Source: Phocaeicola massiliensis B84634 = Timone 84634 = DSM 17679 = JCM 13223 (GTDB lineage: Bacteria > Bacteroidota > Bacteroidia > Bacteroidales > Bacteroidaceae). Taken from it: a stretch of 64,000 bases of DNA. Position numbers and translations under genes: made by a program. A model generated the notes under the pieces. It saw only the letters and a list, made by a program, of their open reading frames with translations, was not told the origin of the DNA and searched no databases. Shown here piece after piece: positions 1 through 9,245 of the stretch. Location of the stretch: contig NZ_KB905472.1 of NCBI RefSeq assembly GCF_000382445.1, positions 866,611-930,610 of the forward strand. Reading direction: 5' to 3'. The first letter of the stretch is position 1; each line of letters opens with the position of its first letter.

Positions 1-220
1 GTTAGGCAAGACAGTTCAGGTTGATCAGCCCAAGGTTGCTAAAGTCCAGATAACCGGTAAACCTTGCAACAGTCCAACTGTTAAGATGGAAGTGAAACAA
101 CCGGAAGGCGAACCTCCTATTAAGTGGGTGAAACTGCAATTGACATCTGGAGCGACATTGTTTCTGAGAAACACCAGCGTTCTTGATCTGAGTCTGTTGC
201 TTAATAAAATGATAGGATGA
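1..220 (+). CDS. IS66 accessory protein TnpA, 3' part only
   Basis: This is the C-terminal part of the first IS66 reading frame, cut by the window edge; the complete version is at 60568-60942. IS66 elements carry two small accessory genes before the transposase. This first one is thought to be a small DNA-binding protein, and the function is not fully settled. Its TGA lies one base before the tnpB start. Confidence 0.85.
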   Translation, partial: LGKTVQVDQPKVAKVQITGKPCNSPTVKMEVKQPEGEPPIKWVKLQLTSGATLFLRNTSVLDLSLLLNKMIG

Positions 221-221
221 T

Positions 222-566
222 ATGCTTGGACTGAGTGCTAACCTGAACTATTACCTGTTCAACGGTAATGTGGATTTACGGAAAGGCATCTTCCGTTTGT
301 GTGAAAGTATAAGGCAAGAGATGTCACTTGACCCTAGTGATGCGTCCAATGTATATATGTTCATGTCCCGTAACCGGAAGGTCGTCAAGATACTTCATTA
401 CGAACGCGGTTTTTATGTGCTTTACGAGAAACGTCCTGTCATTGGAAAGTTCAAGAAACCTGTGTTTGACGAGGTGTCAAAATGCTACCGGATACAGTGG
501 TCTGACATGGCTTACCTGACGGAAAGTATCGTAGTCGACAGAATGTATGTAACTCCTAAAGAATGA
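222..566 (+). CDS. IS66 accessory protein TnpB (Orf2 family)
   Basis: A 114-residue protein of the IS66 Orf2/TnpB family, recognised by the N-terminal pattern YYLFNGNVDLRKGIF, which corresponds to the family's 'D(M/L)RKG' core, and by the aromatic-rich middle. It is required for efficient transposition of IS66 elements but has no known catalytic motif. It starts one base after the tnpA stop, so the two are probably translationally coupled. It is identical to the copy at 60944. Confidence 0.9.
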   Translation: MLGLSANLNYYLFNGNVDLRKGIFRLCESIRQEMSLDPSDASNVYMFMSRNRKVVKILHYERGFYVLYEKRPVIGKFKKPVFDEVSKCYRIQWSDMAYLTESIVVDRMYVTPKE

Positions 567-654
567 ATAATAAGGCGTTGATTTACAATGGAATAATACA
601 AAAATAATCGATAAAAAGTTTGCGTAACTGCCTGATTTTTCGTACCTTTATATC

Positions 655-2436
655 ATGATTGATGAAAGAGCATACGAGTTACTTTGCTGCCAGCTGGGTC
701 TGGCGAATGAGGAAAAAGCAGGGCTTCGCAAACAGAATAAAGAACTGATTGCGAGGCTTGAGTCTATTGAAAAATCCAACAAGGAGAACTCAAAAACTCT
801 GATTGATACAATCAATGACCTCAAAGAATCCCTCGAAAAGCAATCAACCACGGTTGAACATTACAGGAAAGAAATGGAACTTATGAGGAAGCAGCTTGAA
901 GCAAAAGACGAGGTGAACATGATGCTTGCAAACGAGATATCCAATCTCAGACTTCAGCTTGAAGACAGCAGGAAACACCGTTTCGGCCGTACATCTGAGC
1001 AAAGAAGGCTGCTGAACAACCGTAACATTGACAAGTCTGCAATGGAGAAGTCCGAATATGACGGTTCTGACAAGAAAGGTGATGATGATAATAAGGCCAA
1101 TGGTAACGAAGCTGGTGGCAATACCTCTTCCGATAACGCAACAGCACAGAACAGCAAGCCTTCAAGAAGAAAGGAAACCGCACCACGTGCGGAAAAGACC
1201 AGGCTGAAGGTGGACAAGGTAGTGGTACATGAAATAGAAGACTATTACCAACTCCCGGATGGTGCAAGGCTTATGAACCGCAACGGAATGGCTGATGTGT
1301 GGGAATACAGGTTTATAGAACATGTGCGTGCCCATAACGTGGAACATGTGTACAAGGTGGCAAGGGTAAAGCTTGCAGACGGCACTTTCACTAACACGAT
1401 GGAGCATCCCTTGAAAAACCTTGGAGGAATCTTCTCTCCTGAACTGCTTGCCCGTCTGCTTTGTCTGAAATATGACTTCAGCATGCCTGAGAACAGACAG
1501 ATAAGACTGCTTGCAAGAGAAGGCATCCATATAAGCAATACCACGCTGAACAGCTATATCCACAACGGAATCTCCAGGCTTAGGGAGTTTATGGAAGATG
1601 TCTTCAAGAAGTTTGTACAACAGGCAAAATACCTTATGGTTGATGAGACTACCGAACTCGTTGGAGTTGAAACACCGGAAGGTAAGGCTTACAGGAGAAA
1701 GTACTTATGGGCTTTCTTTGCAAAGCATGTCAAGTTGGTTTATTATCATTACAATAACGGCAGCAGAGCATCTGATGTGGCAAAGACCTTCCTTGATCAT
1801 TTTATGGGATCTATATCTACAGACGGATATACGGTTTACAGAATGTATGACGGAGAAGGCTCAAAGGTGCTTCATATAGGATGCTGGACGCACTGCAGGA
1901 GGTTGTGGGTTGATGCTTTGCCATCAGACAGGACGGCGATGGACATAATAGATTCTATCGGTGATTTATTCAGGAATGAAGACCTGTTCCGCACAATGAA
2001 ACTCAGCAGTGAGAAGATAAAGGAAAAAAGACTTAAACTTACGGGACCTGTTCTTGAACGTATACATCATAAGGTGGTCATGATGATGCAGGATGCGAAG
2101 ATCATGGCTAACGAACTGATAAGAAAGGCTGCGAACTACACGATAAACCAGTGGAAATCCTTGAGAAATATCCTCAAGGACGGTTCAGCGGAAATATCCA
2201 ACAATCTCTGTGAGCAAAGAATGAAACCTGTAAAGCTGCTGCTCAAGAACTGTATGAATATAGGAAGTGAGGCAGCCGCAGAAAACTCGGCATTCATCTT
2301 CTCCCTGATAGAAAGCTGTAAGTTGAACGATATAGATCCTCAGGATTACCTGAAGCACTTGTTTGAATGTATTCTTCATGGTAAGGACTGCGACAAGAAG
2401 GCTCTTCTGCCATGTTTTTATAAATCGGAATGTTAA
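655..2436 (+). CDS. IS66 family transposase (TnpC)
   Basis: A 593-residue DDE transposase. Residues 15-110 form a long predicted coiled coil, followed by a low-complexity acidic/Asn-rich linker (about 130-170). The catalytic domain carries the acidic triad, most likely D330 (LMVDET), D390 (STDGY) and E520 (NNLCEQ). A GCWTHCRRLW block and the C-terminal DPQDYL typical of the IS66 C-terminal domain are also present. The reading frame is intact and identical to the copy at 61377, so both copies could be active. The 88 bp between tnpB and this gene hold no other gene. Confidence 0.95.
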   Translation: MIDERAYELLCCQLGLANEEKAGLRKQNKELIARLESIEKSNKENSKTLIDTINDLKESLEKQSTTVEHYRKEMELMRKQLEAKDEVNMMLANEISNLRLQLEDSRKHRFGRTSEQRRLLNNRNIDKSAMEKSEYDGSDKKGDDDNKANGNEAGGNTSSDNATAQNSKPSRRKETAPRAEKTRLKVDKVVVHEIEDYYQLPDGARLMNRNGMADVWEYRFIEHVRAHNVEHVYKVARVKLADGTFTNTMEHPLKNLGGIFSPELLARLLCLKYDFSMPENRQIRLLAREGIHISNTTLNSYIHNGISRLREFMEDVFKKFVQQAKYLMVDETTELVGVETPEGKAYRRKYLWAFFAKHVKLVYYHYNNGSRASDVAKTFLDHFMGSISTDGYTVYRMYDGEGSKVLHIGCWTHCRRLWVDALPSDRTAMDIIDSIGDLFRNEDLFRTMKLSSEKIKEKRLKLTGPVLERIHHKVVMMMQDAKIMANELIRKAANYTINQWKSLRNILKDGSAEISNNLCEQRMKPVKLLLKNCMNIGSEAAAENSAFIFSLIESCKLNDIDPQDYLKHLFECILHGKDCDKKALLPCFYKSEC

Positions 2437-2523
2437 AACTAAACTATTTTCTTACGGACATTTTTATTTTATCGGCTGAAAAACAGCCGATAAAATTGTC
2501 GTAGCGGAAAATAGAATGGTTAC

Positions 2524-2679
2524 CCGTTGAAGGCATGACAGTGGTCGTAAGATAGAAGCCGAGTATCTTATAGATAAAAAACTTTAAAAAAGAGCATCCC
2601 TTTATTTTAGCTTTGATTTATCACAATATAGGGTTAAAATAGAGGGGTGCATTATGAGTTATAAGAAGGTTGTTTTTTA
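2524..2679. other. Intergenic tract with an imperfect hairpin (2594-2650)
   Basis: This stretch joins the IS66 end to the 3' end of the EEP gene. It holds an inverted repeat: 2594-2609 pairs with 2635-2650, 14 of 16 positions, around a 25-base loop. It sits just past the stop of the minus-strand gene ending at 2680 and may act as its terminator or be the scar of an older element. Confidence 0.45.
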
Positions 2680-3741
2680 CTAGAGTCCTACTTCCAAATA
2701 AACGGGGTTATGGTCACTCATATCGTATGACATTGTACCATATTTGAGGGCCAATAAAGAAGGGGAGTGGAACAGGTAATCGATTCTGAGCAGATTGTGC
2801 AGCCCGCGATAAGTAGCTCCATATCCTTCTCCGGCAGAAAGAAAACCATCTTGCAGATTCCCTTTCAGTGTTTCGTAAGTAAATGTTCCCGGAGTATCAT
2901 TGAAATCACCGCATAAGATAACTGGAGTCTCGGTGGCATTTACCAATGAGGCGATATCTTTGGCTTGCTTTGCGCGTTGAATGATATTGGCTTCCATATT
3001 ATCTGTGAACTGTGTATAAATTTGATTTTCTTTTTCTTCATCTCCTACTTCTCTGGCTTGTGCGGCTTTCGAACGCATTCGGTCAAGGTTAGTGGTCTGC
3101 ATATGCACGTTGATTACCCTGATAGTCATTCCTTTAACATCTATATCTGTCCAAATAGCTCCGTTGTTAGTGTTTGGAAACTCAATAATCTGAGACTGTT
3201 TGATGGGGTAGCGGCTATAAATAGCTTGCGCGCGTCCTTCCGGGAGATATGAGTAAGGAAAGTTTTTGGAATAAGTATTATATAAGTCTTTGGTGGTGAA
3301 ATCTCCGTTGCCCCTGTACTCTTGAAAGCATAGTACGTCTACTCCTTCTTTGTTCAGGATGTCAGCAAATTCTTTAGCCGAGAAACCGGTGATTTCTCCT
3401 CCGAATGAATGTACATTATAAGTCACGATTTTCAGTTGGGTATCATTGGCATATTTGGTCGAATTGTAAACTTGATACATGGAAGTAATATATCCGTAAT
3501 TTATCAATAAACCAAGTAGCGGAATCCATACCCAATACCTGAATCTGATAAGCCAATAAAAAAATAACAAGATATTGATAATGACTAAGATAGGCTTTCC
3601 AAATGCAATATAGGCTGCAAACATATTGCTTTCTGGGTCTATTCTTCCTGCAAAATAAGCGAAAACGGATAATCCTAATATCAGAAGAGTGAATATGATG
3701 GATAAAAGGTATGCAAATTTGTATACGGCTAGTCTTCCCAT
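2680..3741 (-). CDS. Endonuclease/exonuclease/phosphatase (DNase I-fold) family membrane protein
   Basis: A 353-residue protein. The N-terminal ~95 residues hold three hydrophobic segments, so the protein is probably anchored in the inner membrane. The remainder shows the full series of EEP-superfamily motifs: VTYNVHSF, CFQEYRG, INVHMQ, CGDFNDTP, RIDYLF and SDHNPV, i.e. the catalytic Asn, Glu, Asp/Asn and Asp-His residues. The substrate (nucleic acid or phosphoester) cannot be told from the sequence. It lies 3 bp after the hybrid kinase gene and is probably cotranscribed with it. Proteins of this layout are common in Bacteroidetes. Confidence 0.85.
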   Translation of the reverse strand: MGRLAVYKFAYLLSIIFTLLILGLSVFAYFAGRIDPESNMFAAYIAFGKPILVIINILLFFYWLIRFRYWVWIPLLGLLINYGYITSMYQVYNSTKYANDTQLKIVTYNVHSFGGEITGFSAKEFADILNKEGVDVLCFQEYRGNGDFTTKDLYNTYSKNFPYSYLPEGRAQAIYSRYPIKQSQIIEFPNTNNGAIWTDIDVKGMTIRVINVHMQTTNLDRMRSKAAQAREVGDEEKENQIYTQFTDNMEANIIQRAKQAKDIASLVNATETPVILCGDFNDTPGTFTYETLKGNLQDGFLSAGEGYGATYRGLHNLLRIDYLFHSPSLLALKYGTMSYDMSDHNPVYLEVGL

Positions 3742-3744
3742 AAT

Positions 3745-5595
3745 TTATGTGTTTTTTAAATATTTGTTAATTGTATCTTTTAATAAATCAGGAGATATGG
3801 GTTTGGTCAAAAACTCATTGCATCCACTTTCTATTGCGGCTGCTTTATCTTTTTCGTAAGCGTAGGCGCTAACAGCAATAACAGGTATCTTGGGGGATAC
3901 TTCTCTGATGATGCGTGTGGCGTCCAGACCGTCGAGGTTAGGCATTTTTATGTCCATGAGAATAAGGTTGGGGCTATATTTTTCATACAATTGGATGGCC
4001 TCCATACCGTCAAGGGCATGTACTAGCTTATAGGTCTTACCAATCATGGCTTCTATTAAGTCATAATTACTTTGGTTGTCTTCAGCTACTAGTATGACAA
4101 TCTCTTTATGTGTAGATTCTTTGTTGTTTGTGTAGCGTGTGAAAGTATGACTTTCTCTTTTTACTTCGCCGTTGACAGATATATAGGGGATGGTGAATGT
4201 AAATGTCGTCCCTTTCCCCGGTTTGGAGTTTACCCAAATTTTTCCTCCTAGTTTCTCGGCAATTATTTTGCTGATGGAAAGTCCCAGTCCTGTACCGGCA
4301 ACATTGTCATTGGCCATCATAAAGCGGTCGAATATCTTGGGAAGCTTTTCGGCCGGAATACCGGTGCCGGTGTCGGTCACATGAAAAATAATCTGGTTGT
4401 CCACTTTTTTATATCCAAAACTGATATGTCCTTTTTGAGTAAATTTAGTGGCATTGCCTATTAAGTTGGAGAATATCTGGAAGAGCCGGTTTCTATCGGT
4501 AGATATGTAAAGAGAACGGTCTGACTGTTCGAAAATCAAATCTACTCCGCTTTGACAACGGAAGCGATAAGTGTTTTTAACATCATCGCATAATTTATAG
4601 AGATTGACAGGCGCATAGTTGAACTCCATCATTCCGGATTCTATCTTTGATAAGTCCAGAATTTCGTTAATCAGCTCTTGCAAGCGCATATTGTTCTTCT
4701 CTACAATATCATAATATTGTAATCTTTCTTCGGAGTTGTCTGTCTCGGCAATAATACGTGAAAATCCTAAAATGGCATTCAGCGGGGTACGTATTTCATG
4801 ACTCATATTGGCAAGAAACGCTGATTTTAGTTGATTGGAACGCTCAGCTTTCCATACTATTTCCGATGTATTCTGTATATATCCTTCCAGCAAAATACGG
4901 TTGGTATATACTTCCCGATTATAGATTTTCAGTCGCATGTCTACAATCTTGCCATTTATCAGCAATTTATATGAAATGGTATCTTGACTTTCTTTTCCAT
5001 GCAAATAATTCTCTATCCAATTTTCAACTCTTGTCTTATCTTCGGGATGGATATAGGTGATATATTCATCAAAAGTAATTGTTTTTTCTTCTTCATTATC
5101 ACAAAACACCTGGGTATAGCCTGAGTAAGTGAAAATTCGGGTGAGTGAGTCAAAAGTCCACAGGCCGATATGGGCTGCTTTTTCTACTTCACGTAAGTCA
5201 TTTATTTTCTTTTCCAGTTTCAGCCTTACTACACTGCGCCCCGTAATGTCTCGATATTGAAATATCAGATGGTCTTCATTAAATTTCGAAATAATGCATT
5301 TGTAATATTTCACTTCTTCTCCCAAAATGAGCTTATAGTTTTCTGCCGAGGACAACACCTTTCCATCAATGACTTTTTTAAATTCCTTGTGCATTTTCCG
5401 AGCTGTCTCCAAAGGGAAATATGAAAAAATATTTTTGCCTACCACTTCTTCCTCTTTGATATAGAAGTCCGGTCGGTTAGGCTTAAAGTCAAGACAGGTC
5501 CCGTCTTTGTATACAAAGAACATTGTATCGCCGGTAATCTCTAGGATTCTTTCGGCATACTGTTTTTCGTGTAATATTTTGTTAGAAGCCTTCAT
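3745..5595 (-). CDS. Hybrid PAS sensor histidine kinase / response regulator
   Basis: 616 residues, no signal peptide and no membrane segment, so a cytosolic sensor. Two PAS-like regions (about 10-120 and 140-245) are followed by HisKA with phospho-acceptor H266 (NMSHEIRTPLNA), an HATPase domain (N-box around N381, DTGTGIP at 408-414, GTGLGLS at 434-440) and a C-terminal receiver (E505/D506, phospho-acceptor D548, K598). All catalytic residues are present. The receiver resembles the stand-alone regulator transcribed divergently at 5727. Its signal and output are unknown; the position at the head of a polysaccharide region suggests control of surface glycans, which is inference. Confidence 0.92.
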   Translation of the reverse strand: MKASNKILHEKQYAERILEITGDTMFFVYKDGTCLDFKPNRPDFYIKEEEVVGKNIFSYFPLETARKMHKEFKKVIDGKVLSSAENYKLILGEEVKYYKCIISKFNEDHLIFQYRDITGRSVVRLKLEKKINDLREVEKAAHIGLWTFDSLTRIFTYSGYTQVFCDNEEEKTITFDEYITYIHPEDKTRVENWIENYLHGKESQDTISYKLLINGKIVDMRLKIYNREVYTNRILLEGYIQNTSEIVWKAERSNQLKSAFLANMSHEIRTPLNAILGFSRIIAETDNSEERLQYYDIVEKNNMRLQELINEILDLSKIESGMMEFNYAPVNLYKLCDDVKNTYRFRCQSGVDLIFEQSDRSLYISTDRNRLFQIFSNLIGNATKFTQKGHISFGYKKVDNQIIFHVTDTGTGIPAEKLPKIFDRFMMANDNVAGTGLGLSISKIIAEKLGGKIWVNSKPGKGTTFTFTIPYISVNGEVKRESHTFTRYTNNKESTHKEIVILVAEDNQSNYDLIEAMIGKTYKLVHALDGMEAIQLYEKYSPNLILMDIKMPNLDGLDATRIIREVSPKIPVIAVSAYAYEKDKAAAIESGCNEFLTKPISPDLLKDTINKYLKNT

Positions 5596-5651
5596 ATCAA
5601 TCTTACGGTACTCAACTTAATATTAAGTCGTAATGTTTTTATTAATCTCAG

Positions 5652-5659
5652 CAAATATA
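5652..5659 (-). promoter_or_regulatory. Candidate -7 box for the hybrid kinase operon
   Basis: Read on the minus strand the bases are TATATTTG, a match to the Bacteroides -7 consensus TAnnTTTG, about 57 bp before the kinase start. No clear TTTG is seen at the expected -33 position. Confidence 0.4.
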
Positions 5660-5669
5660 CAAAAAAAAT

Positions 5670-5700
5670 ATTGCTTATATCATTTTATATCGTAATTTTG
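5670..5700 (+). promoter_or_regulatory. Candidate Bacteroides promoter for the response regulator
   Basis: ATTG at 5670-5673, a 19-base spacer and TAATTTTG at 5693-5700 fit the -33/-7 Bacteroides promoter pattern. The start codon of the regulator follows 26 bp later. Confidence 0.5.
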
Positions 5701-5726
5701 CATGGAGAAACAAGCAAAATAGTGAG

Positions 5727-6080
5727 ATGAAAAAAATATTAGTTGCAGAAGATACGGAAAGTAATTTCCTTTTACTGTCTATTATCTTGCGGAAGGATTA
5801 TGAAATACTCCGTGCTTTTAACGGTGCAGAGGCTGTTGAAATATGTCGTGCAGAGCATCCGGACCTGATACTTATGGATATAAAGATGCCCGTAATGGAT
5901 GGTTTGGAAGCTACTAAAGTGATTCGTACATTCAATGAAGAGATTGTTATTATAGCCCTTACTGCTAATGCATACGACAGTGACCGTGAAAAGGCATATC
6001 TTGCCGGATGTAATAACTATATGGCAAAGCCTGTTATGGCAGCCAAACTTCGCGAAATGATACATTCATATTTGGGGTAA
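5727..6080 (+). CDS. Single-domain response regulator (CheY-like)
   Basis: 117 residues forming one receiver domain and nothing else. Acidic pocket E8/D9, phospho-acceptor D51 (LMDIKMP), T79 and K101 (MAKP) are all in place, so it should be phosphorylatable. It is closely similar to the receiver at the C-terminus of the divergent hybrid kinase at 3745-5595, pointing to an origin by domain duplication and a probable partner role. No output domain is present, so it must act through protein contacts or as a phosphate sink. Its stop codon abuts, with zero spacing, the stop codon of the convergent gene at 6081. Confidence 0.92.
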   Translation: MKKILVAEDTESNFLLLSIILRKDYEILRAFNGAEAVEICRAEHPDLILMDIKMPVMDGLEATKVIRTFNEEIVIIALTANAYDSDREKAYLAGCNNYMAKPVMAAKLREMIHSYLG

Positions 6081-7265
6081 TCATACGGCTCTGCGTACCT
6101 TTTCCCAAGTACCGTCATTTTTGTTTTTTCTTATGAAATAGAAAAAGCCTTTAATGACATTTATATTCATGAACAGAAAGTAATAAGGAATATAGAGCAA
6201 TTTGTTTTTTACTGATTTTGTGGATAAATAATATCCATAGCTCCCTCCTGCATAAAATAATAATTGCAGCACCAAGAGTATGATATAGAAGCGGGAATGC
6301 TCATTGTAAATGATCAATAATACATTCAGAGGTACGAGCAAAAACAAGGCAATTGGTGTGATGGACCATCTTAGTACGCGATGAGATACATATTGAAAGC
6401 TGAGTATTCCATAACGGAATGGATTGAGTAGCTTTCGTAACCGATAAATGGCTTGAATTCCTCCTGCTGCAATGCGTACTTTTCTTTTTTCTTCCTCTTT
6501 CATGTTTGCCGAACCGTTTTCCATGGCGTATGCTTTGTTACAATATGCAATAATATATTTTTTCATGGCGATTTTTAAGGAAAGGATAAAGTCATCCAAT
6601 AGCGTATCATTGGGCATTTGTTCGTATAAGGAAGTGCGAATGGCGAATAATTCTCCTGCTGCGCCTACGGCAGAATGGAGTTGTGAGTCTAATTTTTTCA
6701 GAAAAGATTCATATTTCCAGTACATTCCTTCACCTCCCACTGCTGCTTCATCCTTGGTGTGCATATTGATGCGCTTTTCTCCCGCCACACATCCCACCTT
6801 CGGGTTATTGAAGTAACGTACCATTTCGCGGATCGATTGGGAGTTAATAGAAGTATTGGCATCCGTAAAAATCACAATCGGAGTAGTGACAAATTTTATT
6901 CCGCGGTTCATGGCTGCAGTTTTTCCTTTCCGTTCGGCAGAATAGTACACAGTTGCATCGGGATATGCTTTCAGTTTTTTATTGGTGGCATCACAACTTC
7001 CGTCCGTTACCCATACTATTTGGAACTTCTCTTTGGGATAATCCAGTTCGCGGCAATTTTGCATTTTCTTCTCTACCACCTGTTCTTCATTGTAGGCTGT
7101 GATGAAGAGAGTTACTTCGGGAAGTTCTTCCATCGTATGATAACTCTTTTCTTTTATAAAAATCCGTTTTATTCTGACTAATATCCAAAGTATGATTCCG
7201 TATCCTATATAAGTATAGAAAACGATGGACAGAAGAATAAAGAATATGATTTCAAGTGTATTCAT
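6081..7265 (-). CDS. Membrane-bound family 2 glycosyltransferase
   Basis: 394 residues: an N-terminal membrane helix (about 5-30), a GT-A domain (about 50-270) with VTLFITAYNEE, WVTDGS, KGKTAAMNRG and the metal-binding FTDAN motif, and further hydrophobic helices in the C-terminal 110 residues. This is the layout of processive or membrane-linked GT2 enzymes facing the cytoplasm. The sugar is not predictable. It is the last gene of the minus-strand glycosyltransferase operon and overlaps the preceding gene by 4 bp (ATGA). Confidence 0.87.
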   Translation of the reverse strand: MNTLEIIFFILLSIVFYTYIGYGIILWILVRIKRIFIKEKSYHTMEELPEVTLFITAYNEEQVVEKKMQNCRELDYPKEKFQIVWVTDGSCDATNKKLKAYPDATVYYSAERKGKTAAMNRGIKFVTTPIVIFTDANTSINSQSIREMVRYFNNPKVGCVAGEKRINMHTKDEAAVGGEGMYWKYESFLKKLDSQLHSAVGAAGELFAIRTSLYEQMPNDTLLDDFILSLKIAMKKYIIAYCNKAYAMENGSANMKEEEKRKVRIAAGGIQAIYRLRKLLNPFRYGILSFQYVSHRVLRWSITPIALFLLVPLNVLLIIYNEHSRFYIILLVLQLLFYAGGSYGYYLSTKSVKNKLLYIPYYFLFMNINVIKGFFYFIRKNKNDGTWEKVRRAV

Positions 7266-8383
7266 TGTTGTATTATTTCATTATATAATTCTAATGTTTT
7301 AAGCGCAGTTTTTTTCCAAGAAAACTGCTGTACCCTTCTCAAACCATATTGTGACAGTGAATGACGGTATTCGGGGTCTTCTTCCAGCCGTACCATAGCC
7401 TGAGCTATTTCTTCTGGATTGTAAGGATTTACCAAGATAGCATCCTTTCCGGCAATTTCGGGCATAGCAGAGGTTTGTGAGGTGATAACAGGTGTACCAC
7501 ATGCCATAGCTTCCAAGATAGGGATACCGAAACTTTCGCGTAACGAAGTATAAATGAATGCAGTAGCCCCGCTATACAAGGCAGGCAAATCCTTGTTAGG
7601 GATATAACCCGGGTAATAAAGCATGGATTTGATATCCGTCAGACCGTATGTACGTAAGTAATTATTGATAACTTCTTCTTTTAAATCAGCGATGAGAAGC
7701 GGTAGGGGTTGAGACGAAGTGTTCAGATAGTGCCGATAGGCTTGTAGTATTCTTGCTGTATTCTTTTTGGGGTCGGTATTGCCGAGAAAGAAAAAATAAT
7801 GTTTCGTTCCGATGTATTTTTGTGTCACGGCTTGATATTCCGTGATGGGCCTGAAATGCGAAGAATAGCCATTATACACAGTGGTTATCTTTTTCGGTTC
7901 CAAATGTAGGAATTTGCAGATATGCTCCCTCTCAAAATTAGATACGGTAATGATCTTTCTACATTTATTCAAGATTCGGGGAACTACGAACCTTCTGTAA
8001 CATCGTCCTAATTTCTGATATACAGATTGGTTCTTACCTTGCTTCGGCTCAAGAAAAATAATATCATGCAGGGTTAGTATCAGTGGGGTATGACACCACA
8101 AGGGAGCTGTATTGCCGGTGCAATGCAACAAGTCAGGCTGTATCTTTTTCAGGGTTGACGGCAGTCCGATTTGCTCCCATAAAGGGTAAGATGGGTAATC
8201 TATCTGTACGATATGCATATTGTCCGACTCCTGCAGACACCTGTCTTCTCCCGGACTCACCAAGATGAAATATTCATTTTGGCGGTCGATTTTCTGTATT
8301 TCTCTTATGGTTTCAAGGGCTACATAGTCCATGCCGTGCTTTTCTTTCCTAAATATTCTTTGAGCTTCTATTGCTATTTTCAT
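7262..8383 (-). CDS. GT4 family glycosyltransferase (GT-B fold)
   Basis: 373 residues. The C-terminal donor-binding half is typical of GT4: FFLGNTDPKKN, then RESFGIPILEAMACGTPVI with the conserved E-x7-E pair that contacts the nucleotide sugar. The N-terminal half contains LTLHDIIF, as in mannosyltransferase-like GT4 enzymes. No membrane segment is seen, so it is cytosolic or peripheral. It is the next-to-last gene of the 16.2-6.1 kb operon and is distinct from the CPxGP-type paralogues upstream. Confidence 0.87.
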   Translation of the reverse strand: MKIAIEAQRIFRKEKHGMDYVALETIREIQKIDRQNEYFILVSPGEDRCLQESDNMHIVQIDYPSYPLWEQIGLPSTLKKIQPDLLHCTGNTAPLWCHTPLILTLHDIIFLEPKQGKNQSVYQKLGRCYRRFVVPRILNKCRKIITVSNFEREHICKFLHLEPKKITTVYNGYSSHFRPITEYQAVTQKYIGTKHYFFFLGNTDPKKNTARILQAYRHYLNTSSQPLPLLIADLKEEVINNYLRTYGLTDIKSMLYYPGYIPNKDLPALYSGATAFIYTSLRESFGIPILEAMACGTPVITSQTSAMPEIAGKDAILVNPYNPEEIAQAMVRLEEDPEYRHSLSQYGLRRVQQFSWKKTALKTLELYNEIIQQ

Positions 8384-8390
8384 GTATTGA

Positions 8391-9239
8391 TTATTTTATC
8401 AAGTTTGAATCCTCGTCTTCATATTTTTCTTTGTAATGAAACAAAGAGGTAAAATTGTTAATTCCTTTGACCGTCCTCTTCCAAAAGCTGTTGAAAAGTG
8501 AACCATCGGCAGAGATAGTGCCATAGCCTGTGACAGCACGTGCTTTACGGCTTCTGACAAATTTTATTTTTCCGTATTTTTTCAGTCCCAATGCCAGCGA
8601 ACCATCCTCGCCACGAATGATGTCGGTTCTGAAACCTACTTTGTGTGCCGTGTCTGTTTGAAAAGCAAAGACCATTCCTCGTACATTGAGTTCAGGTCTT
8701 CGTAGATGCTGTATGTTGAAATAAACATCACGCAGTTTTTCATAGAAAAAAAGTCCTGTTTGTGAATAATGTTTGTCGGGAAGGAAACTCCAAAGGGCAT
8801 ACGCTGCCATGACTCCTTTTTGTTGCAATGCTTTTGTCATTGTTGTGATATAGAGAGGAGGATACATCGTGTCCGAATCAATGCAAACACAATATTTTCC
8901 TTTGGCATGATTCAGTCCGCATTGTCGGGCAAATCCGGGTCCTTTCTGTTCTTCATTATAATAAGTCACACCTAGTTTTTTCAATATACTTTCCGTATTA
9001 TCTGTAGAATGGTTGTTGACGACTATGATTTCTATGGGAAAGTGACAGTTGTTTTCGCATATCGACCATAGGCAAGAGAAAATTCTGTTTCCTTCATTAT
9101 GAGCGATAGCCACCACTGAAACCAAAGGATTGGGATGTTTCAACTCTCTGATTCTTTTTTTGACTCTGTTGGTGAGTGGGGGAGGCAACTCACTGTATGG
9201 CTTTTCATATGCGGATAAATAATCGGTATACCATTTCAT
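8391..9239 (-). CDS. GT2 family glycosyltransferase
   Basis: 282 residues with a GT-A fold: LVSVVAIAHNEG at the start of the domain, VVNNHSTDNT, then CIDSDT as the DxD motif. No C-terminal membrane helices. The first 35 residues precede the domain and may be a peripheral helix. It sits between two GT4 genes in the operon with 6-8 bp gaps. Substrate unknown. Confidence 0.85.
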   Translation of the reverse strand: MKWYTDYLSAYEKPYSELPPPLTNRVKKRIRELKHPNPLVSVVAIAHNEGNRIFSCLWSICENNCHFPIEIIVVNNHSTDNTESILKKLGVTYYNEEQKGPGFARQCGLNHAKGKYCVCIDSDTMYPPLYITTMTKALQQKGVMAAYALWSFLPDKHYSQTGLFFYEKLRDVYFNIQHLRRPELNVRGMVFAFQTDTAHKVGFRTDIIRGEDGSLALGLKKYGKIKFVRSRKARAVTGYGTISADGSLFNSFWKRTVKGINNFTSLFHYKEKYEDEDSNLIK

Positions 9240-9245
9240 GACTCT

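Larger units (their letters stand above)
1..2523 (+). mobile_element. IS66-family insertion sequence, left copy, 5' end outside the window
   Basis: The bases visible here match the complete copy at 60495-63245 with a constant offset of 60722, and the three encoded proteins are identical. Shared sequence stops at 2523, where the two copies diverge into unrelated flanks, so this is the right end of the element. The end is the reverse complement of the GTAA...CATTCTATTTTCCGC left end seen in the other copy. About 228 bp of the left end lie before base 1, so its target duplication cannot be checked. Confidence 0.93.

Noticed and set aside
1162..1620. Minus-strand ORF of 152 codons inside the IS66 transposase gene
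   Set aside because: Antisense shadow of the transposase frame; it appears identically in the second copy at 61884-62342.
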